36,369 bases of DNA from Bacillota bacterium (lineage in GTDB: Bacteria; Bacillota; Dethiobacteria; DTU022): NCBI GenBank assembly GCA_029782095.1, contig JAKOVL010000145.1, positions 1 to 36,369 of the forward strand, read 5' to 3'. Positions 31,209 through 36,369 of this stretch are shown here, piece after piece (position 1 is the first letter of the stretch; every line of letters begins with the position of its first letter). A program made the translations under genes and the position numbers. Under the pieces are notes generated by a model. That model was not told the DNA's origin, searched no databases, and worked only from the letters and a program-made list of their open reading frames with translations.

Positions 31209-32890
31209 TCTTTCTCTGATCGAAACAATTTCAAGATATTCACCGCAACCTCCAGGTTTAATGCGTTCTCAGGATTGTCCAGGCTAATTCCGGTCAGCTC
31301 TTCAATTTTTTTAATCCGGTAGAGGACGGTGTTATAGTGAGCAAACAATCGCTTGGAGGTAAGCTTAAGGTTGCGGTTTACTTCGAAATATGTCTCCAGG
31401 GTGTTGATTAATTCTCCGTTTTTCAGGCGATCATACTCAAGAACAGGCTGCAGCAAATCTTCAACAAAAAGCTCCAGCTCCTTCCGATTCATCTCGCTAA
31501 GAATTTTGTAGAAGCCCAGCTCGTCGTAGTAGATCTGCCGCGCAGCGTTGGAAAGCTGACATATTCTCAGCGACTCCCTGGCTTCCTGGTAACTGCGGCT
31601 GATCTTGCGGATGCTGGTATAGGGCCGGCCTACCCCGATTTTTAAATTCAAAGGTATCGCTACAGATTCATTGAGATGCTTGGTTAGGGCAGCGGTCAAA
31701 ATCCTCAAATTTTCGGCGGGATCCCCCTCGGCAATCTCAGCAATGACTACGATATTGTTTCCCTTGATTCCGGCGATCAGGTTGAAGCGATTGTCGTAGT
31801 CGCGAAACTTATTGATCGCTCGGAAAAGGCTTTCCTTGGTGCTGGGACCGCTCATATCGATGGAAATTGCCTCGGATATTTCGTTGAAGCTGTCGTCGTT
31901 GATCATTATTACCGCCGTGGGGTTGCGCAAGTCGATATTAAAGGTGCGCGCCCGCTTCACGATCTCCTCTTCACATTCAAAATCACAGGACAGCAAAATT
32001 TCGAGGAATTCAGTCCGGTAATTCTTCTCAATCTCATAAATTGCTTTGCGCTTGGCAAACTCAAGGGCTGCGATCGTGGCGGCCCGTTCCAGGAGCAGGA
32101 CATCCGACTCAAAGATTGGGTTGTTGCACAGGGCTACAATTTCACCAAATTCGCTCTTGCCTGCGACGATGGGGATACGGATCGCCTTGATGGTCAGCGG
32201 CTTATCCTTGTCCGCAGCATATTCTAGAGAGTATTTAATTTCCTTGATGTTGCCGAAGCGCAGCCTCTCCTGCTTGATCTCGGCGCTGCTCGTGGAAAAC
32301 AAAAGAGCGAACTTGTCCTTATCAGGACAATTGTCGTTTACAATTAGAGCGCCGCCCTGATCGATAATCGCTACGGGGTTGCCCACCAGTTTGGCTGTTT
32401 CATCGCACAGATCTTCCAGCGGGTCGCCGCGCAAAACTATGTCCATCAGCTTTTTGTGACCCTGCTCAAGCTTCTGAAGAATCCGATTTTGCTTGCTATA
32501 AATTACCCCCAGGATCGGGGCGATAATTTCAGAAAAAGAGAGGTCATACGGAACTTCCAGAAGGGGTATGCAGTATTCATCGGCGCTGCGAATCAGCTCG
32601 GGAGGTATTTCATTGATATAGCGTTTTGGTTTAATAGCCAACCCGGCGCCGCCCTGTTCGGCCATACGGGGGATCAGCATGGTCATCAGCTCGGGATATT
32701 CCCGGAAAGGGTAGCCGGTGGTTATCAGGAATTCACCTTTCATAACCCAGTCCATAATATCGGGCACTTCGATCACGTTGACCAGTTTAATTACCCGGTC
32801 CAGCCCTTTTGCGCCGCCTACCACATTGAGACGATTGACGATACTTAAGGAAAGGGCCTCCCGGACAGTAATACCGTACTGTTTGTCCAT
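31205..32890 (-). CDS. pucR: PucR/CdaR family transcriptional regulator
   Basis: A 561-residue regulator. Residues about 1-125 are the PucR N-terminal domain (ITVREALSLSIVNRLNVVGG is the usual start). The middle, about 300-410, is the degenerate GGDEF-like fold of this family, and the C-terminus (TLETYFEVNRNLKLTSKRL, then HYNTVLYRIKKIEELTGIS) is the HTH_30 DNA-binding domain. B. subtilis PucR (531 residues) controls purine catabolism. ATG at 32890 with GAGGTGATG eight bases upstream. It has a clear own promoter. It probably regulates the cyclase and DUF1116 genes lying downstream on the same strand. The effector is unknown. Confidence 0.93.
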   Translation of the reverse strand: MDKQYGITVREALSLSIVNRLNVVGGAKGLDRVIKLVNVIEVPDIMDWVMKGEFLITTGYPFREYPELMTMLIPRMAEQGGAGLAIKPKRYINEIPPELIRSADEYCIPLLEVPYDLSFSEIIAPILGVIYSKQNRILQKLEQGHKKLMDIVLRGDPLEDLCDETAKLVGNPVAIIDQGGALIVNDNCPDKDKFALLFSTSSAEIKQERLRFGNIKEIKYSLEYAADKDKPLTIKAIRIPIVAGKSEFGEIVALCNNPIFESDVLLLERAATIAALEFAKRKAIYEIEKNYRTEFLEILLSCDFECEEEIVKRARTFNIDLRNPTAVIMINDDSFNEISEAISIDMSGPSTKESLFRAINKFRDYDNRFNLIAGIKGNNIVVIAEIAEGDPAENLRILTAALTKHLNESVAIPLNLKIGVGRPYTSIRKISRSYQEARESLRICQLSNAARQIYYDELGFYKILSEMNRKELELFVEDLLQPVLEYDRLKNGELINTLETYFEVNRNLKLTSKRLFAHYNTVLYRIKKIEELTGISLDNPENALNLEVAVNILKLFRSEKD

Positions 32891-32918
32891 CGGCCATCAC
32901 CTCGCTTACTTTACAAAG

Positions 32919-32948
32919 AGCATAACAGAAATTGGGGCTTGTTGTCAA
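32919..32948 (-). promoter_or_regulatory. Predicted pucR promoter
   Basis: On the minus strand: TTGACA (32943-32948), 18-base spacer, TATGCT (32919-32924), 29 bases before the ATG. A consensus -35 with a moderate -10 box. Confidence 0.65.
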
Positions 32949-32965
32949 TTATTTTTGTGTTGAAT

Positions 32966-32992
32966 ATACAAATTCCAATAATCTATTTGTAT
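32966..32992. promoter_or_regulatory. Dyad ATACAAAT-N11-ATTTGTAT upstream of pucR
   Basis: A perfect 8-bp inverted repeat (32966-32973, 32985-32992) 18 bases upstream of the pucR -35 box. The position suits an activator or autoregulatory site of the pucR product. No second copy of this exact sequence was seen upstream of the cyclase gene. Confidence 0.5.
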
Positions 32993-33242
32993 AAAATGCT
33001 TAAAACTATCGAATCGTCCATGTGGACCCGCTGGAGCCAGACTCTGCGTAGACTGCCCGGACAAGCAATATTTCCGGGCTATCAGCTTGTCCCATTCTCG
33101 CTGCGCCGGAACGCGTTCTTGCCTTGCCCGGCCAGGGAGCTTTTAAAACAAATTGATAGGGTCAATGAGGAAGAGAATGAAGAATATGGAGATGGGGCCA
33201 GATCATTAGTCTGATGTCGGCCCGTAGTCTGCCGTCCCCGGC
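32993..33242. other. Intergenic region with doubtful ORF
   Basis: A plus-strand frame from about 32996 to 33214 encodes MLKTIESSMWTRWSQTLRRL and ends KQIDRVNEEENEEYGDGARS. It lacks a ribosome binding site. The end faintly recalls a transposase tail (IS1182-type), but this is not reliable. No other supportable feature except the terminator that follows. Confidence 0.3.
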
Positions 33243-33276
33243 AAAATAAAAAAGGGCTGCCCCTTGGACAGCCCCC
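33243..33276 (-). terminator. Terminator of the small lipoprotein gene
   Basis: On the minus strand GGGGCTGTCC and GGCAGCCC pair around AAGG, followed by TTTTTTATTTT, shortly after the lipoprotein stop. It is a near copy of the hairpin at 23733-23765. Confidence 0.85.
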
Positions 33277-33286
33277 AATGCCTGGT

Positions 33287-33793
33287 TTATTCTGTTGCCA
33301 GTTCGTAATTGATTTGCATCATTTTATCCTCCGGCATATAGATCACAGAAACGCTGCCTTTTCCTTCCGCCCGGGCGCTGTAAATGAATTGCCCGCCGGC
33401 TGATGCTTCTTGCGGGTCTTCAGTAAAACCGGTGCCTTTCAACGTTTCAACATATTCTTTAAAGTCATCTTCTTCCACTTCTTCGATGGTAATCCAGCAG
33501 CCTTCATCTGTGCACAGCACCGCGCTAATGGACCCTTCGTCAAACCGCGGGAGATGATCAGCTCCCTTTCCTTTGGGCCACTCAGTACCACCTATAGTAA
33601 ACTTGCCGTCTTCATTGCTGATAGTGATGCCTTCACCCTCAAGGTCGATATAGACATCTCCGCCCACAACCTGTTCAAGAATTCCTTCCGTAACCTTTTC
33701 CGAAATTTCCTCGGTAACCTTTTCTCTTAATCCACAACCCCCCAACGGGAGCAGCAGGACCAGGCAAAGCAATATGATGACAGCCATTTTCAA
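33287..33793 (-). CDS. Small lipoprotein of unknown function
   Basis: A 168-residue lipoprotein. A signal peptide (MKMAVIILLCLVLLLPLGGC) ends in a lipobox. The next segment (LREKVTEEISEKVTEGILEQ) is amphipathic. The rest is a single domain containing ITISNEDGKFTIGGTEWPKG, CWITIEEVEEDDFKEYVETL and GSVSVIYMPEDK, a pattern I recall from uncharacterised Clostridia lipoproteins. TTG at 33793 is chosen because GGAGGT lies eight bases upstream; the TTG at 33802 overlaps the site. No neighbours indicate a role. It is followed by a strong terminator, so it is monocistronic. Confidence 0.72.
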   Translation of the reverse strand: MKMAVIILLCLVLLLPLGGCGLREKVTEEISEKVTEGILEQVVGGDVYIDLEGEGITISNEDGKFTIGGTEWPKGKGADHLPRFDEGSISAVLCTDEGCWITIEEVEEDDFKEYVETLKGTGFTEDPQEASAGGQFIYSARAEGKGSVSVIYMPEDKMMQINYELATE

Positions 33794-33878
33794 GACAATC
33801 AACCTCCCTTTACTGAATATGCCTTTAGGCTAATCCGGCTTTGGCAGCTCCTTGCGGGAGGCTGCCCAGCTGCCAAGG

Positions 33879-34244
33879 CTACTTCAGCAGCCTGAACTTG
33901 CCGATCACAGGCAACTCTTTTGCTTTCCCTCCAAACCCGTTAATCAGGCCGATAATGGCCAGGACCAGGACCAGAATCGTAAACACCGGCAGCAGAATCC
34001 AGCCAATTATAGGGATGATGCCAAGAATAAATGAACCGGCAATCCCCAGAATCAACAGCAGCAAACCTTGATTGGCATGGAAGCGGCCGAACTTGGAGTC
34101 AGGGCAGGCTACCAGGGGAAGAAAAAAGAGGATATAGGCCAGTCCGGCCATGGTCTTGTTTTTCTGGATATCCGCTTCGTCAAATTCCGGAACCGCTCCG
34201 CTCTCCAGATTCTGGTTTTCAATGCGCGCTTCAGTCATACTCAT
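33879..34244 (-). CDS. DUF4870-like small membrane protein
   Basis: A 121-residue protein: a 40-residue charged start (MSMTEARIENQNLESG), then four or so hydrophobic segments. AGLAYILFFLPLV, then FGRFHANQGLLLLILGIAGS, then GWILLPVFTILVLVLAIIGL matches the DUF4870/TIC20-like arrangement. ATG at 34244 with AGGAGG four bases upstream; ATG at 34238 is also possible. The longer frame to 34346 overlaps the duplicated palindrome and is not expected to be translated. Function unknown. Confidence 0.8.
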   Translation of the reverse strand: MSMTEARIENQNLESGAVPEFDEADIQKNKTMAGLAYILFFLPLVACPDSKFGRFHANQGLLLLILGIAGSFILGIIPIIGWILLPVFTILVLVLAIIGLINGFGGKAKELPVIGKFRLLK

Positions 34245-34300
34245 AAAACCTCCTTGGATCTTTGTTAGAGTTTTTTCAATTTTAACGCCCTCTGCCAGAT

Positions 34301-34359
34301 AAGTAATCACCCCCAGGGTGATTGCCGGCCAGAAAAAAGTAATCACCCCCAGGGTGATT
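34301..34359. repeat. Duplicated palindrome AATCACCCCCAGGGTGATT between divergent genes
   Basis: The 23-bp sequence beginning AAGT and containing AATCACCCCCAGGGTGATT occurs at 34301-34323 and again at 34337-34359, with centres 36 bp apart. Each is a palindrome (AATCACCC/GGGTGATT). They lie between the DUF4870-like gene and the solute-binding protein gene. They could be a regulator pair of sites. On the minus strand the copy at 34341-34359 is followed by ACTTTTTTC and could act as an attenuator. Confidence 0.6.
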
Positions 34360-34406
34360 TTTGCATATTAATTTTTTGAAAAAAAAATCATCAAAAGAAA
34401 ATCATG

Positions 34407-34415
34407 GTATAATAT
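34407..34415 (+). promoter_or_regulatory. Extended -10 promoter of the solute-binding protein gene
   Basis: TGGTATAAT (extended -10 TGn plus TATAAT at 34410-34415) precedes the GTG start by about 38 bases. No consensus -35 box is present at the right distance, which is common with extended -10 promoters. Confidence 0.5.
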
Positions 34416-34453
34416 TGATACTACCTGGTGCTTAAACGGGGAGGTGATTTCAC

Positions 34454-35845
34454 GTGGACAAGGTCTGCAGGAGTATATGCTTTAGCCTTTTCCTGGCTGC
34501 CCTGCTGCTCTTATCCGGCTGCAGCAGCATCGATACCGACGCCAACCCGGTCATCCTTACCCTGTGGCATAACTATGGCGGTCAGTTAAAAGAGACCATG
34601 GATGAGATGATTGACCAATTTAATGAAACCGTCGGCCATGAAGAGGGAATTCTCATCAACGTGACTTCCATATCAGGCTCCGCGACCATTCATGAAAAAC
34701 TGGTCATGGCTGCCAGCGGTGAACCGGGGGCACCGCCTTTACCCGATATTGCCACCGCCTATCCGAAGACAGCCTTCTTCCTGGCGGAGAAAGAGCTGCT
34801 GGTTAACCTTGACCAGTATTTCACCGCCACGGAGCTATCCGCCTATGTTCCACAATTTTTACAGGAAGGACGCCTCGAAGATGGCGGACTCTATGTTTTT
34901 CCCATCGCCAAGTCCACCGAAGTGTTATTTGTCAACGCAACCATCTTTAACCGCTTTGCCGAAGCTACCGGAGCAAAGTTGGCTGACTTGCTGACATTCG
35001 AAGGAATTGCCCGCACCGCCGCCGCTTATTACGAATGGTCGGACCGGCAGACCCCTGCGGCAAATGACGGTAAAATATTCTTTATGCCCGATTCGCTGTT
35101 TAACTACAGCCTGATCGGCTGCAAGCAGCTCGGGGCAGAGCTATTCCCCAACGGCACCGCTGACTTGAGCACACCCCAATATTATCGGGTATGGGAGAGT
35201 TTCTACAAACCTGCGGTCTTAGGGCACGCCGCCATCTTCAACGGGTATGCCACCGATCTGGCTAAAACCGGCGATATTGTTTGTTCGACCGGTTCAACAG
35301 CCGGCGTATCCTTTTTTTCACCCATGGTTACCTATGCGGACAACACCTCTGAACCGGCGGAACTGGCCATTCTGCCCTACCCCGTCTTCGAAGGCGGCAA
35401 AAAAGTGGCGTTGCAGCGAGGCGCCGGGATGTGCGTGATTAAATCTACAGAGCAGAGGGAGCAAGCAGCCGCTATTTTTTTGAAGTGGTTTACCAGCCCT
35501 GAAAACAATCTGTATTTTGTTTCTCAAACCGGCTATCTGCCGGTTACGCTGGAGGCGTTTGGCGAAATCATGACGCAGGAGACAGCGAATATCCCCAATG
35601 CAAATATTAAAATGCTTCTTTCAATCTGCCGGATGATGCAAGAAGAGTACCAGTTTGAGACTGCACCTTTATTTGACGGGATTGATCAGTGGCAGGAACA
35701 ATATGAAAAACGGTTTAAAGAAATTGCCGCTGCCTCCCGTGATGCTTACCAGGAGCAATTGAGCCACGGCAGCGATCCCGCAATAGCCTATGAAACTGTA
35801 TCCAGAAATGTTTTCGAAACTTTTATCCGGGAATTTAACAATTGA
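34454..35845 (+). CDS. Extracellular solute-binding lipoprotein, family 1
   Basis: A 463-residue binding protein. The signal peptide ends LLSGC (lipobox), followed by VILTLWHNYGGQLKETMDEM, the usual start of family 1 (maltose-type) binding proteins, and the two-lobed periplasmic fold. No permease or ATPase genes follow in the visible 500 bases. Instead a membrane signalling protein begins 78 bases later, so it may act as a sensor for that protein rather than a transporter. GTG at 34454 with GGAGGTGA six bases upstream. Its ligand is unknown. Confidence 0.87.
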   Translation: MDKVCRSICFSLFLAALLLLSGCSSIDTDANPVILTLWHNYGGQLKETMDEMIDQFNETVGHEEGILINVTSISGSATIHEKLVMAASGEPGAPPLPDIATAYPKTAFFLAEKELLVNLDQYFTATELSAYVPQFLQEGRLEDGGLYVFPIAKSTEVLFVNATIFNRFAEATGAKLADLLTFEGIARTAAAYYEWSDRQTPAANDGKIFFMPDSLFNYSLIGCKQLGAELFPNGTADLSTPQYYRVWESFYKPAVLGHAAIFNGYATDLAKTGDIVCSTGSTAGVSFFSPMVTYADNTSEPAELAILPYPVFEGGKKVALQRGAGMCVIKSTEQREQAAAIFLKWFTSPENNLYFVSQTGYLPVTLEAFGEIMTQETANIPNANIKMLLSICRMMQEEYQFETAPLFDGIDQWQEQYEKRFKEIAAASRDAYQEQLSHGSDPAIAYETVSRNVFETFIREFNN

Positions 35846-35850
35846 AATCA

Positions 35851-35908
35851 GAAAACCTCATCTTTTTCTTAAGGCATCCCGCTTAAGCATAAAAAAGAAG
35901 ATGTTTTC
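35851..35908 (+). terminator. Imperfect hairpin after the solute-binding protein gene
   Basis: GAAAAC (35851) with CATCTT pairs with AAGATG and GTTTTC (ending 35908), enclosing two CTTAAG elements. It might reduce transcription into the next gene or protect the mRNA. No long T tract follows. Confidence 0.4.
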
Positions 35909-35923
35909 GTCTAGGGGCAGATC

Positions 35924-36369
35924 ATGAAGAGTTTAAATGCTGTGCCTAAACAGATGCTTAAATCATGGAAACAAAAGCCCGGCCTGGCCGGGATAGCAGG
36001 GATATCTCTGGGTGGCAGGCTTTTTGTTTTCTTAATAGCGGTAGTGCTGACAATTTTTTTTGGCGTGGTTGCCATTTTATTGTTAACAGGCACTCTGACA
36101 GCCGGGCTGGCGGAAAGCGAGAAGATGTTCAGCAGTGAGCTGGTTCATGCTTCGAGCGAAATTTCACGGCAATATGGACTGATATCCTTGCAGACCATTG
36201 ATTTTGCCCAGGCGCTGTCCGCCAGTATCGAAGCGAACGCCAGCCGGCTGGGCTTTCCGGTTGCCGGACTCAAACACTACCCGGAAAGGCTTGAAGAAAT
36301 TATATCCGCTCAATTTGAGCAGGCGATGTTTTATTTGAAGCTGTCAAAATGCAGCGGCGTTTTCTTTAT
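35924..36369 (+). CDS. Membrane signalling protein, N-terminal part (cut by window edge)
   Basis: ATG at 35924 opens a frame continuing past the window end (148 residues). A first basic region is followed by a strong membrane segment (about residues 38-62: LFVFLIAVVLTIFFGVVAIL). The next part (SSELVHASSEISRQYGLISLQ) starts an extracytoplasmic sensor region ending in LKLSKCSGVFF at the edge. The arrangement suggests a two-membrane-segment sensor such as a histidine kinase or diguanylate cyclase, but the output domain is not visible. The preceding ribosome binding site (AGGGGCAG) is moderate. The gene probably responds to the binding protein upstream. Confidence 0.7.
   Translation, partial: MKSLNAVPKQMLKSWKQKPGLAGIAGISLGGRLFVFLIAVVLTIFFGVVAILLLTGTLTAGLAESEKMFSSELVHASSEISRQYGLISLQTIDFAQALSASIEANASRLGFPVAGLKHYPERLEEIISAQFEQAMFYLKLSKCSGVFF

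Noticed and set aside
32996-33214. Plus-strand frame with a transposase-like tail
   Set aside because: The resemblance is limited to a short acidic segment, there is no ribosome binding site, and no terminal repeats surround it.

Overview
The window (about 36 kb, mixed GC near 50 %) looks like a low-redundancy stretch of a spore-forming Clostridia-type Firmicute (Bacillota), perhaps a Peptococcaceae/Desulfotomaculum-like anaerobe. The reasons are strong AGGAGG-type ribosome binding sites, sigma-A promoters, lipoprotein signal peptides on binding proteins, a YtvI-like protein, a PucR regulator, a DivIVA-domain protein and IcaA/IcaB-style exopolysaccharide genes with no outer-membrane partner. 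The genus is inference. No rRNA, tRNA, CRISPR array or intact insertion sequence was seen.

Layout. 1-3.6 kb, minus strand: the start of a membrane protein (truncated by the window edge), oligoendopeptidase F and a metallo-beta-lactamase-fold hydrolase. 4.3-5.7 kb: an ECF-type sigma factor translationally coupled to its zinc-finger anti-sigma factor. 6.2-11.3 kb: a complete branched-chain amino-acid-type ABC importer (livK, livH, a livM-livG fusion, livF) with a promoter and dyad upstream, an internal mRNA hairpin and a strong terminator. 11.5-12.5 kb: a D-2-hydroxyacid dehydrogenase. 12.6-16.9 kb: a molybdenum block on the minus strand (molybdopterin-binding protein, modC, modB, modA) facing a divergent short ModE-like regulator. 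The modA promoter is overlapped by perfect dyads of ModE-box type, so this looks like a self-contained molybdate regulon.

17-19.9 kb: an uncharacterised membrane-anchored protein with a His-rich C-terminus, an AI-2E/YtvI family permease and a GNAT acetyltransferase. 20.1-23.5 kb: a tightly overlapping four-gene operon (PgaD-like membrane protein, DivIVA-domain coiled-coil protein, PgaC/IcaA-type glycosyltransferase, IcaB/PgaB-type polysaccharide deacetylase). It suggests a poly-N-acetylglucosamine-like polymer with a built-in DivIVA-type component, and it is the most interesting candidate system in the window. 23.8-27.9 kb: an ABC exporter, a small membrane protein and a PHP-domain protein.

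28.1-32.9 kb: a catabolic-looking island on the minus strand: a DUF1116 (AllG/YlbE-like) protein, a cyclase-family (kynurenine-formamidase-like) hydrolase, short coding-like remnants and a PucR-family regulator. DUF1116 normally works beside FdrA and YlbF partners, which are absent here. 33.2-36.4 kb: a small lipoprotein, a DUF4870-like membrane protein, a duplicated palindrome in the divergent region, a solute-binding lipoprotein and the beginning of a membrane signalling protein cut by the window edge.

Many start codons were re-assigned from ribosome binding site spacing. The most striking case is livF, whose only well-placed start is an ATT codon.
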